Assembly (NCBI GenBank): GCA_025458025.1
Contig: JALOTF010000002.1
Location: 28,004 to 92,003 of the forward strand
From: Beijerinckiaceae bacterium
Lineage (GTDB): Bacteria; Pseudomonadota; Alphaproteobacteria; Rhizobiales; Beijerinckiaceae
DNA length: 64,000 nt
Direction: 5' to 3'
How positions within the stretch are numbered: the first letter of the stretch is position 1; each line of letters begins with the position of its first letter. This document shows, in pieces, positions 1 through 9,170 of the stretch. Position numbers and translations under genes: made by a program. The notes beneath the pieces are model-generated. The model did not search any database. It was not told where the DNA came from and worked only from the letters and a program-made list of their open reading frames with translations.

Positions 1-1
1 G

Positions 2-349
2 AATCGCTGCTGGTATTGCCTCGTGGCGCATGGTGCTGCCGTGCGCCAGCTCTCGGGTGATCCCGCCTTGGGTGAAGCTTTGGCGCTCAACTACCGGCAG
101 GCGAAGGTGACGCCGAAGCAGCGGGCCATGCTGGATTTCGCGCTGAAGGTCGCGCGCGCCTCCGCCGAGATTGAGGAGGCAGACCGCAACCGTCTGCGTG
201 AGGCAGGGTTCAGCGAGCGGGACATCTGGGATATCGCTGCCGTCTCCAGCTTCTTCGCGATGTCGAACCGCATGGCCTCGGCCACGGGCATGCAGCCCAA
301 TCCGGAATATCATGCGCAGGCTCGCGATCCCGCCAGCGCAAAAAAATAG
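2..349 (+). CDS. Peroxidase-related / AhpD-like carboxymuconolactone decarboxylase family protein, 5'-truncated by the window edge
   Basis: Frame is open from base 2 (N-R-C-W-Y-C-L-V-A-H-G, a CxxC followed by HG typical of AhpD-like proteins) and continues into the listed ORF. Confidence 0.7.
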   Translation, partial: NRCWYCLVAHGAAVRQLSGDPALGEALALNYRQAKVTPKQRAMLDFALKVARASAEIEEADRNRLREAGFSERDIWDIAAVSSFFAMSNRMASATGMQPNPEYHAQARDPASAKK

Positions 350-378
350 GCGGCCTCGCGAGGTTATCGCGGGCCGCC
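349..378. terminator. Strong hairpin starting at the stop codon of the first gene
   Basis: GGCGGCC-T-CGCGA-GGTTA-TCGCG-GGCCGCC, nested complementary arms; no downstream T-run, so terminator function is only inferred. Confidence 0.4.
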
Positions 379-664
379 CTGCCATGTGCGGGTGGATCGG
401 CAGATCCGGGATGCGAGCGAGGGGGCTGGGGGGCGTAGGGTCTCGCTGGCACCATCACCGTGGCATTGAATGGAGATTCGCGTGCGCGTCGGGCGCGCGC
501 ATGGTCGAATTCGGGCCAAACTGTGGCGTACCTGACGTCTGCGTGAGGGTTTTCGTCAGGCCGAGCTCGAAACGCCTTGGCAAGAAACCGGGCGCAGGAT
601 GATGCGCGGGCAAAAGAGGGTTGCCAGCCTCGGGCATTCTGCCACACTGACCTCGGAGTTCGGC

Positions 665-1030
665 ATGGAAGCACCCGATCAGAACATGTCAGACGGCGCG
701 ACCGTCATTCCGCTGGTCACGCGGCGGGTGGCCGAGGATGTCCGCTTCGACAGGCGCGAACTCGGCGAAATCCTCAACGTCTATGGCCGCCATGTCGCAA
801 CGGGCGAATGGCGCGATTATGCCATCGCCTTCGGGCGCGAGCGTGCGGTCTTCGCCATCCTGCGCCATACGGGCGAAACGCCGCTCTACCGCATCGAGAA
901 AGATCCGAAGCGCGCGGCCAAGCAGGGGGCCTATGCCGTCATCGCGCAGGGCGGGATGGTGCTGAAGCGCGGGTCGGATCTCGCGCGTGTGCTGAAGGTG
1001 CTGGACAAGCCGAAACGCGTGATTGGCTGA
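665..1030 (+). CDS. DUF2794-like protein
   Basis: Translation MEAPDQNMSDGATVIPLVTRR...FDRRELGEILNVYGRHVATGEWRDYAI resembles the small alphaproteobacterial DUF2794 family; start chosen within ORF 599..1030. Confidence 0.65.
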   Translation: MEAPDQNMSDGATVIPLVTRRVAEDVRFDRRELGEILNVYGRHVATGEWRDYAIAFGRERAVFAILRHTGETPLYRIEKDPKRAAKQGAYAVIAQGGMVLKRGSDLARVLKVLDKPKRVIG

Positions 1031-1118
1031 GCACCTTTCGGCTTTTTAGGGGGGGCTCGCTGCGCTGACTGTTGTCCTCCCCATCTTTTCTCGACGGGCG
1101 ACTGCCGTCACCGCGCAT

Positions 1119-1146
1119 GAAAAAAGCCCCGGTTTCCCGGGGCTTT
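1119..1146 (-). terminator. Intrinsic terminator of the Bax inhibitor-1 family gene
   Basis: AAAGCCCCGG-TTTC-CCGGGGCTTT preceded by an A-run on the + strand, i.e. hairpin plus U-tract on the minus strand, just downstream of the 1171..1947 stop. Confidence 0.8.
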
Positions 1147-1170
1147 CGCGTTTCTCGAAGCGGGCTGCGC

Positions 1171-1947
1171 TTATTCTTCGTTACGGACACCGAAGAGTTG
1201 CAGCAGCATCTGGAACATGTTGACGAAGTTCAGGTACAGCGTCAGCGCGCCCATCAGCGACCACTTCTGCATGAGGGTCTGGTCACCGGCCACCACGTCA
1301 TACTCTTCCTTCAGGCGCTGGGTGTCCCAGGCGGTCAGACCCGCGAAGACCAGCACGCCGATCACGTTGATCGCGAACTGAAGCGCCGACGACTTCATGA
1401 AGATGTTCACGAGGCCGGCGATGATGAGGCCGAACAGGCCCATGAGCATGAACTTGCCCATGCCGCTGAGGTCCTTCTTCGTCGTGTAGCCGAAGAGCGA
1501 CAGCGCACCGAAAGCGGCGGCGGTGATGAAGAACACCTGCGCGATAGAGCCCAGCTTGTAGATGACAAAGACGCTCGACAGCGACAGGCCCATAATGGCC
1601 GCGAAGCTGTAGAACGTGCCTAGCAGCGCGCCATAGCTCATCCGTTCCCAGCGGAACGAGAGCAGCAGCACGAAGCCGAGCGGGGCGAGCATCACCACCC
1701 ACTTCAGCGGGCTGAGCCAGATGGCCTGGCCGAACGGGGTGAGCGCCAGACGGCCATTCACACCCGTGGTGGTGCCGAGCATGAACGCGCCAATCGCCAC
1801 CAGACCGGAAATGGCCAGCGCGATGGACATGTGGTTGTAGATGCCGAGCATGTACGAGCGCAGGCCAGCATCATACTGGGCGGCGCTCATGGAACGGCCC
1901 ATGCCCGCGGCATAGGGGGCATAAGCGTTGCGATCGTAATCAGCCAT
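1171..1947 (-). CDS. Bax inhibitor-1/YccA family membrane protein
   Basis: 258 aa, seven or so hydrophobic segments, N-terminal and C-terminal motifs (RSYMLGIYNHM..., LNFVNMFQMLLQLFG) typical of the family. Confidence 0.9.
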   Translation of the reverse strand: MADYDRNAYAPYAAGMGRSMSAAQYDAGLRSYMLGIYNHMSIALAISGLVAIGAFMLGTTTGVNGRLALTPFGQAIWLSPLKWVVMLAPLGFVLLLSFRWERMSYGALLGTFYSFAAIMGLSLSSVFVIYKLGSIAQVFFITAAAFGALSLFGYTTKKDLSGMGKFMLMGLFGLIIAGLVNIFMKSSALQFAINVIGVLVFAGLTAWDTQRLKEEYDVVAGDQTLMQKWSLMGALTLYLNFVNMFQMLLQLFGVRNEE

Positions 1948-2131
1948 TGGAGCCTCTCTCCTGCCAGGGCGGCAACCGTGCCGTCCTTGGTTTCGCTATA
2001 TATTACGTTCTTCGTGGAAAATCTCAAGAGGGGGGAGTGTAGCGAACTCCCTTTCAAGGCTAGGCGGCGGCCAGCGTCGCCGCCGTCAACAATTGTGTCA
2101 GAATATCGGCGAAACTAAACTGGATAACTCT

Positions 2132-4687
2132 TCAAGCATGGCGCAAGTATGGGGCAGGTTTTTGCCCCAGTATGTGCCATGTCCCAATCAACCCAAGAAT
2201 AATCGTGACAACAAAGGCAGAAAAAGCCATCGAGAGTGTTGACGCCACGGGCAAAACAAATTCCAGCCGCATGATGCCGGACACCACGAGTGACGCTCCG
2301 GCTACTCCGCAGACAATCCCGAATATCACAGCAATCGCCCCGAGTGCCGAGTATTCAACGATCATCGCGCCCAAAAGCGTCGAGCGTGTGGCGCCCAGCG
2401 TTTTCAGAATCACGCTTTCGCGCTGCCTTGTGCGGGCTGATGCGGCCAGCGCGCCGCCCAGAACAAGGATGCTCGCGACCAGGGCGATGGCGCTCGCGGC
2501 GCGGATCGCGAAGACCAGTTGCGAGACGAGGCTATCTGCCGCAGCGAGTGCTTCCTTCACGCGCACGGAGCTGATCGAGGGGAATTCCCGCGCGATCTTC
2601 CGGGCCAGCGCGATTTCCGCCTGCGCGGATGTTCCCGGCGGCAGGCTCACAGTCGCGAGGAAGCTGTGCGGCGCGCCGGCGAAAGTGTTCGGCGAGAAGA
2701 CCATGATGAAGTTGATGCCGATCTGCTGCCAGCGGATCTCGCGCAGATTGGCGATGGTCGCGGTGATGCGCCGGCCCAGCACGTTGACCGTGACCGTATC
2801 ACCCACCTTGAGGCCGAGATTGTCGGCGATGTCCTTCGCGAAAGAGACCTGCGGCGTGCCGCGATAATCCGCCGGCCACCACTGGCCTTCGACCACGCGC
2901 GAGCCTTCAGGCGGGGTCGCCGCATAGGTGATGCCGCGATCGCCGTCGAAAATCCAGGCATCTTCCGAGCGGCGGAATTCGCCGGCACCGAGGCCGCGAA
3001 TTTCCACGATGCGCCCCCTGAGTTGCGGCGTGCGCGCCACCGTGCCGCCGGGGGCTTCGGCCTTCAGGAAGGATTCGAAGCGGTCCATCTCGCGGGAGGG
3101 GATGTCGATGAAGAAGAAGCTCGGTGCGAGGCCCGGCAGGGTTCCGCGGAATTGCCGCACGAGGTTGGTATCGATCAGCATCAGCGCGACGATCAGCGTG
3201 AGGCCCAGGCCCAGCGAGAGGATCACCGAGGGCGTCAGGCTGCCGGGGCGATGCAGGTTGGCAATCGCCACGCGCACGATGGGGTTCCTCGGGCGCGGCA
3301 GCTTCGCAGCGAGGCGCATCACCAGCGCCGAAACGAGCCGCAGGGTCAGCAGAGCGCCGCCGGCCGAGACGAGATAGATCGTCGCGATCCGCTTTTCGGT
3401 CGCAGTTTCGATCACCAGCGCCCCAAAAGCCCCGATGGCCAGCACGACGATCGCGATATCTATAAAGCTCGGGCGCCAGCGCGGGGCGGCAATTTCATCG
3501 CGGAAGAGCACGGTGGGCGGTACCGCGCGGGCGCGCAACAGCGGCCAGAGCGCGAAAGCAGTAGCCGTCACCACGCCATAGCCGAGGCCTAGCAGCAATT
3601 CGCGCGGATAAATGCCGATTTGCAGCGGGAAGGGAAGAAGATCGCCGAAGCCCATCAGCGCCGCCTGCGGGAGCAGGGTGCCCAGCGCGAGGCCGATCAC
3701 GATGCCGATCAGCGCGAAGGCGAGCACCTGCGCCAGCGCCGAGAAGAACACGAAGCGGCTGGAGGCGCCGAGGCTTTTCAGGGTAGCGATGCGGGGGATC
3801 TGCTTGTCGGCAAAGGCGCGAGTGGCATTCGCCACGCCCACGCCGCCAATCAGGAGGCTGGTAAGGCCCACGAGCGAGAGAAATTGCGTGAAGCGGCCGA
3901 TCTGCCGCTCAAGGCCAGGCGAGGCGCGCAGGCGCGTTACCACCTGCCAGCCGGCATCGGGTGCGGCCTTGGCAATCGTGTCGAGCGCTGCGGCCAGCCG
4001 CGTCTCGCTCGCCTGCGGCCCGAGATCGAGCCGGTAGGAGAAGCGCGTCAGCGATCCCGGCTGGATCAGCCCGGTGCGGCGCATGGAATCCGTGCTCATC
4101 AGCACGCGCGGGCCGAAGCCGAAGCCGCCGGAGAGCTTGTCCGGCTCGCTGGTGAGATGGGCGGCGACGCGGAATTCCGCTTCACCGATGCGCAAACGGT
4201 CGCCGATGCCGATGCCCAGCCGGCCCGTCAGCAGCGGATCGACCACGAGGCCGGAGAGGCCGCTGGCATCGGGCGCAAAAAGCGCGTGAAGATCGGTTGG
4301 CTTGGTGCCGTTCGGCCCTTCAAGGCCCACGGTTCCGGCCACCGGGTAGGCGGTCTCGACCGCCTTGATCTCGACCAGCGTGCTTTCATCATTCGTGGCA
4401 CGCGCCATGGCGCGGCTGAGAATCTGCACGGAAACGCGGCCTTCGCGTTCCAGAACCGCGCGTTCCGCCGGCGTCGCCTCCCGCTGGATGAGCGTGAAGG
4501 CCGCATCCGCGCCGAGGATCAGCTTGCCCTCGCGGCTGAGGCCGTCAGTCAGTGCGCGCGACAGGCTGACGACCGCGACAATCGCCGCGACACCCAGTGC
4601 GATGCAGGCGATGAGAATGCCGAACTGGCCGATGGAGGCGCGCAACTCGCGCTTCACCAGCCGCCCGATGAGAGGGAGGCCGTTCAT
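2132..4687 (-). CDS. ABC transporter permease, FtsX-like (YbbP type)
   Basis: 851 aa with two FtsX-like permease units; 4-nt overlap with the upstream ATPase gene. Confidence 0.9.
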   Translation of the reverse strand: MNGLPLIGRLVKRELRASIGQFGILIACIALGVAAIVAVVSLSRALTDGLSREGKLILGADAAFTLIQREATPAERAVLEREGRVSVQILSRAMARATNDESTLVEIKAVETAYPVAGTVGLEGPNGTKPTDLHALFAPDASGLSGLVVDPLLTGRLGIGIGDRLRIGEAEFRVAAHLTSEPDKLSGGFGFGPRVLMSTDSMRRTGLIQPGSLTRFSYRLDLGPQASETRLAAALDTIAKAAPDAGWQVVTRLRASPGLERQIGRFTQFLSLVGLTSLLIGGVGVANATRAFADKQIPRIATLKSLGASSRFVFFSALAQVLAFALIGIVIGLALGTLLPQAALMGFGDLLPFPLQIGIYPRELLLGLGYGVVTATAFALWPLLRARAVPPTVLFRDEIAAPRWRPSFIDIAIVVLAIGAFGALVIETATEKRIATIYLVSAGGALLTLRLVSALVMRLAAKLPRPRNPIVRVAIANLHRPGSLTPSVILSLGLGLTLIVALMLIDTNLVRQFRGTLPGLAPSFFFIDIPSREMDRFESFLKAEAPGGTVARTPQLRGRIVEIRGLGAGEFRRSEDAWIFDGDRGITYAATPPEGSRVVEGQWWPADYRGTPQVSFAKDIADNLGLKVGDTVTVNVLGRRITATIANLREIRWQQIGINFIMVFSPNTFAGAPHSFLATVSLPPGTSAQAEIALARKIAREFPSISSVRVKEALAAADSLVSQLVFAIRAASAIALVASILVLGGALAASARTRQRESVILKTLGATRSTLLGAMIVEYSALGAIAVIFGIVCGVAGASLVVSGIMRLEFVLPVASTLSMAFSAFVVTIILGLIGTWHILGQKPAPYLRHA

Positions 4688-5418
4688 TCCGCCGCCCCCA
4701 GAAGGTCGCGCTGCTCCACGATCTGCCCGGCGCGGATGCGCACGACGCGATCGCAGGATTCCGCGAGGCCCATATCATGCGTGATCAGCAGCAGGGTGGT
4801 GCCGCGCTCGCGCTTGAGGCGGAACAGAAGGGAAATGATCTCGCGACCCGTAGCTTCATCGAGGTTGCCGGTGGGTTCATCCGCCACCACGATGGCCGGG
4901 CGCGGGGCCAGTGCACGGGCAATGGCCACGCGCTGCTGCTCGCCGCCGGAGAGCTGGCCGGGATAATGGTTGAGCCGATGCCCAAGGCCCACAGCCTGCA
5001 ATTCGGCCTCGGCGCGCTGGAAGGCGTCATCCGCGCCGGCGAGTTCCATGGGGATCGCCACGTTTTCCCGCGCCGTGAGCGTGGGAATGAGGTGGAAGGA
5101 CTGGAAGACGATGCCGATATTCCGCCCCCGAAACTGCGCGAGCTTGTCCTCGGAATAATGCGTGATGTTCTCGCCTGCGATGTGGATTTCGCCCGTATCC
5201 GGCCGTTCGAGGCCTGCCGCGGTCATCAGCAGGGTTGTCTTGCCGGAGCCGGAAGGACCGACGAGACCTACCGCGAGCCCACGCGGAATATCCAGCGAGA
5301 GCTTCTTCAGGATATGCACGCGGGATGCACCCGAACCGAGGCTCAGATCGATCTCGTGCATCCGGATCGCAGGTTCAGCCTTGGTCTCGACGATTTTCGT
5401 CATCACGTTCATGTCCAT
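4684..5418 (-). CDS. ABC transporter ATP-binding protein (YbbA/LolD type)
   Basis: Walker A GPSGSGKTTLL, signature LSGGEQQRVAIARAL, Walker B IVVADEPTGNLD. Confidence 0.93.
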   Translation of the reverse strand: MDMNVMTKIVETKAEPAIRMHEIDLSLGSGASRVHILKKLSLDIPRGLAVGLVGPSGSGKTTLLMTAAGLERPDTGEIHIAGENITHYSEDKLAQFRGRNIGIVFQSFHLIPTLTARENVAIPMELAGADDAFQRAEAELQAVGLGHRLNHYPGQLSGGEQQRVAIARALAPRPAIVVADEPTGNLDEATGREIISLLFRLKRERGTTLLLITHDMGLAESCDRVVRIRAGQIVEQRDLLGAAE

Positions 5419-5537
5419 CCCCGCTTGCGGGCGAGCCGCTCGCGGCCCATCTCGTGCGTTATACGTTTGTGCAGGCCTCCAGATGGTGGCTTGCGTGTGA
5501 ATTCCAAGAAAGCGAACCGAGAAAGGGTTTCCCGGTC

Positions 5538-6212
5538 ATGCAATTTCGATTTCCCGGTGCTGAAAAAGTCCGGTCCCTTCTCCCGGCTCTCGCGGTTCTC
5601 TGGGGCTTTCTGATGGCAGGCACACTGACCGCAACGATGGCCGAGGCGCGCACCATCCGGTTGGTTGCGTTGGGCGACAGCCTCACGGCGGGTTACCAGC
5701 TTGCGGGCAAGGATGCTTTCCCCGCCGTGCTCGAAGCAGCGCTGAAGGCCAAGGGCCATGATGTGGTGATAGAGAATGCCGGCGTCTCCGGCGATACGAC
5801 CACGGGCGGGCTCGAACGGCTCGATTGGTCCGTGCCCGACGGCACCGATGGCGTGATCCTCGAACTCGGCGCGAATGATGCGCTGCGCGGGCTCGACCCC
5901 TCGATCCCCGAGAAGGCGCTCGACCAGATCCTCACGAAGCTGAAGGCGCGCAACATTCGCGTGCTCATCGCGGGCATGTATGCGCCGCGCAACAATGGCG
6001 AGGCCTATGCGAAGGCTTTCGACGCCATTTATCCGCGCCTCGCCCAGAAGCACGGCGCGATGCTCTACCCCTTCTTCCTCGATGGCATTGCCGGTGATGC
6101 GAAGCTTAATCTCGCGGATGGCATTCACCCCAATCCGGCCGGGGTACGCGTGATTGTCGAGCGCATATTGCCCACGGTCGAGGCTTTCCTGAAATCGCTT
6201 GCCAAGGGCTGA
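5538..6212 (+). CDS. Arylesterase / TesA-like SGNH hydrolase
   Basis: GDSLTAGYQL block, GANDALRG, and C-terminal DGIHPNPAG catalytic motif; divergent from the ABC operon, as is common for tesA/ybbA. Start chosen inside ORF 5235..6212. Confidence 0.88.
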   Translation: MQFRFPGAEKVRSLLPALAVLWGFLMAGTLTATMAEARTIRLVALGDSLTAGYQLAGKDAFPAVLEAALKAKGHDVVIENAGVSGDTTTGGLERLDWSVPDGTDGVILELGANDALRGLDPSIPEKALDQILTKLKARNIRVLIAGMYAPRNNGEAYAKAFDAIYPRLAQKHGAMLYPFFLDGIAGDAKLNLADGIHPNPAGVRVIVERILPTVEAFLKSLAKG

Positions 6213-6280
6213 CCGCTTGTCAGCCGCCATTCAGGCAGCCACAAGCAGGAAAAGACCATCAGAAAGGAAAGGATACGCGC

Positions 6281-6841
6281 GTGGCGAAACTCGATCTTTG
6301 GAAAGACCCCTGGCCTCTCGATGAGAAGCAGTGCCCGTGCGACGTGCATTTCACGCGCTATCTCACGACGAATGGGCTCAAAAACCAGCGGATCTTCCAT
6401 TTCGGCACGGGCGATCATCATCATGTCGGCCTGCAGGCGCCGGGGGCGGGGCATTCCGTGCTGGGCATCACGGCAACGGAAGCCGAGTATTCGAGCTATA
6501 TCCGCCTCGTGGTGGAGAATCCGGCGTTGGGAAAGCACTACAAGGTGCTTTTCTCGGATATCTACCAGACCAATCTCGCGCTGCTACCGGAATTCGACAT
6601 CGTGACGCTCTTCCATGTCGGAGAGTTCTGGTCGGCGAACAACGCGCCCTTCGCGAGCGTGGATGATGCCGGGCTCATCGAGGGCATGGCCGGCAAGCTC
6701 GCCAAGGGTGGGCGGCTGTTCATCTATACCGGCTCCTTCGCCTATGACGTGGCAGAGCGGCTCATCCCCGCGATTGCCGCGCGCGCCGACCTTGTGGAAG
6801 AGCCACGTTTCGAAACCCTCCGGGTGTTCCGCAAGGCATGA
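6281..6841 (+). CDS. Uncharacterised protein, possibly SAM-methyltransferase-like fold
   Basis: 186 aa ORF between arylesterase and thpR; RIFHFGTGDHHHVGL and LAKGGRLFIYTGSF loosely resemble methyltransferase motifs I and post-III. Confidence 0.6.
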   Translation: MAKLDLWKDPWPLDEKQCPCDVHFTRYLTTNGLKNQRIFHFGTGDHHHVGLQAPGAGHSVLGITATEAEYSSYIRLVVENPALGKHYKVLFSDIYQTNLALLPEFDIVTLFHVGEFWSANNAPFASVDDAGLIEGMAGKLAKGGRLFIYTGSFAYDVAERLIPAIAARADLVEEPRFETLRVFRKA

Positions 6842-6931
6842 AGCCTTGTGGATGACGGCGCAAAAACAGTGCGGAATTTTCGCACGCTCTTGATAGCCTG
6901 AATGCATCAGCGTGATTCGGGGGAGGGTGCC

Positions 6932-7465
6932 ATGCCACGGCTCTTCATCGGTCTCGAAGTGCCGGAGGCGATTGCCACGCGCCTGTCCCTGCTCCGGGCC
7001 GGTTTGCCTGGTGCGCGATGGGTCGATCCATCCGATTACCATGTCACCCTGCGCTTCATCGGCGATATCGATCGCCGCCTCGCCAATGAGGTGGATGAGG
7101 AGCTGGCGGATCTCTATGCCGAGCCGGTTCGCGTGCGCATCACCGGGCTCGGGGTGTTCGGGGGTGACAAGCCGCATACGCTTTATGCCGCGATTGATCC
7201 CTCCCGGCCGCTGGTCGGTTTGCAGGCCGATAGCGAGCGGCGCCTGAGGCGTCTCGGCCTGCCGCCGGAACCGCGGAAATTCGTGCCGCATGTCACGCTG
7301 GCGCGATTGCGCGGGGCCTCCACGCTGGATCTCGCGGATTACCTCTCTGCTTATAGTTTGATGGGCGGTGTGGAATTTATCGCCGACCAGTTCGCGCTCT
7401 TCTCGGCCCGCGACATGGTGGGTGGCGGGCCCTATATCGTGGAGGCGGCCTACCCGCTCCATTGA
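6932..7465 (+). CDS. thpR: RNA 2',3'-cyclic phosphodiesterase
   Basis: 2H-phosphoesterase motifs YHVTLRFIG and FVPHVTLARL. Confidence 0.9.
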   Translation: MPRLFIGLEVPEAIATRLSLLRAGLPGARWVDPSDYHVTLRFIGDIDRRLANEVDEELADLYAEPVRVRITGLGVFGGDKPHTLYAAIDPSRPLVGLQADSERRLRRLGLPPEPRKFVPHVTLARLRGASTLDLADYLSAYSLMGGVEFIADQFALFSARDMVGGGPYIVEAAYPLH

Positions 7466-7474
7466 GGGATTTCC

Positions 7475-7777
7475 ATGTCGAAGACACTTGCTCCCGCTGC
7501 CCGCAAGGCTGCGCTCGAAACCCTGCCGGACTGGAACTTCGATGAAGCGCGCGACGCGATCGCCCGTCGCTTCAGCTTCGGCGATTTCGTCGAGGCCTTC
7601 GGCTTCATGAGCGAGGTCGCGCTTGAGGCCGAGAAGATGAACCATCATCCGGAATGGACGAATGTCTATCGCCACGTCGATATTCGCCTGACCACGCATG
7701 ATGCCGGCGGGCTGACCGAGTTGGATCTCGCCTTGGCCCGCGCGATCGAGCGCATCGCCGCCCGCCGGGCGGGGTGA
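7475..7777 (+). CDS. phhB: 4a-hydroxytetrahydrobiopterin dehydratase
   Basis: [29 protein letters not shown] is the conserved PCD signature. Confidence 0.93.
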   Translation: MSKTLAPAARKAALETLPDWNFDEARDAIARRFSFGDFVEAFGFMSEVALEAEKMNHHPEWTNVYRHVDIRLTTHDAGGLTELDLALARAIERIAARRAG

Positions 7778-7793
7778 TTCTCGCTTTTTCGTG

Positions 7794-7843
7794 GACGCAT
7801 TTTCTTCACGCGAACCGGAAACCACTTCGCTTGAAAATGCTTT
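7794..7843. repeat. Imperfect palindromic interspersed repeat, copy A
   Basis: gacgcattttcttcacgcgaaccggaaaccacttcgcttgaaaatgcttt; its reverse complement matches 23089..23138 at 49/50 positions by eye. Confidence 0.9.
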
Positions 7844-7847
7844 GCCT

Positions 7848-8633
7848 TTATTTCGGCGCCATGCGGATCGCGCCGTCGAGGCGAATGCCCGTGCCGTTGA
7901 GCATGTCGTTCCGGCAGATCGTCTCGACCAGCGCGGCATATTCCGCCGGGTTGCCCAAACGCTGCGGGAACGGCACTGCTGCCGCGAGCGTCTTGCGGTA
8001 TTCCTCGGAGATCTGATCGAACATCGGCGTGTGGAAGATGCCCGGCAGGATGCTGACCACACGGATGCCATGGCCCGAGAGATCGCGCGCGACCGGTAAA
8101 GTGAGCGCGAGAATGCCGCCCTTCGAGGCCGAATAGGCGGCCTGCCCGATCTGGCCATCCTCGGCGGCCACCGAAGAGGTGTTCACGATCACCCCGCGCC
8201 CGCCATCGGGCGTGATCGGCTCCAGCCCCGCCATGGCGACCGAGCATTTCGCGATCATCCGGTAGGAACCGATGAGGTTGATGCCGAGCACTTTCGTGAA
8301 GGCGCCGAGGTCGTGCGCCTTCAGTGCGCCCGTTTCGCGATCTTTCGAGACCGTGCGCTGCCCGGCGACAATGCCCGCGCAATTCACGAGAATGCGCTCC
8401 ACGCCATGCGTTGCGCGCGCCGCCGCGAGAGCAGCATCGACTGATTCATCGCTTGTGACATCACAGAGGTGGAAGAATCCGCCGATCTCGCCGGCCACGC
8501 GGTTGCCGCGCTCGGCATTGAGATCGAGCAGCGTCACCTTCACGCCGAAGCTCGCGAGGTGCCGCGCCGTGGCCTCGCCAAGGCCGGAAGCGCCGCCGGT
8601 GACTACGGCTGCAATCGTGGAATCGAGCTTCAT
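7848..8633 (-). CDS. SDR family oxidoreductase (3-hydroxyacyl-CoA dehydrogenase type-2-like)
   Basis: VVTGGASGLGEATA cofactor motif, NCAG, YSASKGG; start chosen inside ORF 7848..8717. Confidence 0.88.
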   Translation of the reverse strand: MKLDSTIAAVVTGGASGLGEATARHLASFGVKVTLLDLNAERGNRVAGEIGGFFHLCDVTSDESVDAALAAARATHGVERILVNCAGIVAGQRTVSKDRETGALKAHDLGAFTKVLGINLIGSYRMIAKCSVAMAGLEPITPDGGRGVIVNTSSVAAEDGQIGQAAYSASKGGILALTLPVARDLSGHGIRVVSILPGIFHTPMFDQISEEYRKTLAAAVPFPQRLGNPAEYAALVETICRNDMLNGTGIRLDGAIRMAPK

Positions 8634-8782
8634 CGTCGTATCTCCCCAGATGGTCTCTGCCAGCGGTAGCGGCTCGTGGTATACCACGCAACCCCGCCAG
8701 AGGTCTGAGAACGGCACGTTGGACTTGAACTTGCCGCAATCGCGCGCAAAATCCGCTGCCGCTATCCCGGAGGATTTCGAGA

Positions 8783-9169
8783 ATGAGCGTCGAATGGCGT
8801 GAACCGATGAGCAAGGCCGAAATGCAGGCGCTGCGCCGCGCCGCGCGCGATGAGGCCGGCATTCTGGCCGAGGTTCTGGCGATGATGCGCCGGCTCGCCC
8901 GGGCTCTGCCGTTTTCGGAAGATGTGCTCGCGGCCTATGTCTGCGTGCGCGATCCTGCCACCAGCAAGCGCGTGAAGTTCATCCTGCTTGCGGCCCTGGC
9001 TTATCTCGTCATGCCGCTCGACGGCATCCCGGATGTCCTGCCGCTCCTCGGTTTCACGGATGATGCCGCGATGATCGCCACAGCGATCGCTGCGGTGCGC
9101 GGCGCGATCACGCCCGAACATCGCGAAGAGGCCCGCAACCTGCTGGATGAAACGCAATACGCGGATTAA
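8783..9169 (+). CDS. YkvA family (DUF1232) membrane protein
   Basis: LAALAYLVMPLDGIPDVLPLLGFTDDAAMI is the DUF1232 signature. Confidence 0.9.
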   Translation: MSVEWREPMSKAEMQALRRAARDEAGILAEVLAMMRRLARALPFSEDVLAAYVCVRDPATSKRVKFILLAALAYLVMPLDGIPDVLPLLGFTDDAAMIATAIAAVRGAITPEHREEARNLLDETQYAD

Positions 9170-9170
9170 C

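Noticed and set aside
3620-4966. 448-aa + strand ORF
   Set aside because: Antisense to the FtsX-like permease and ATPase genes.
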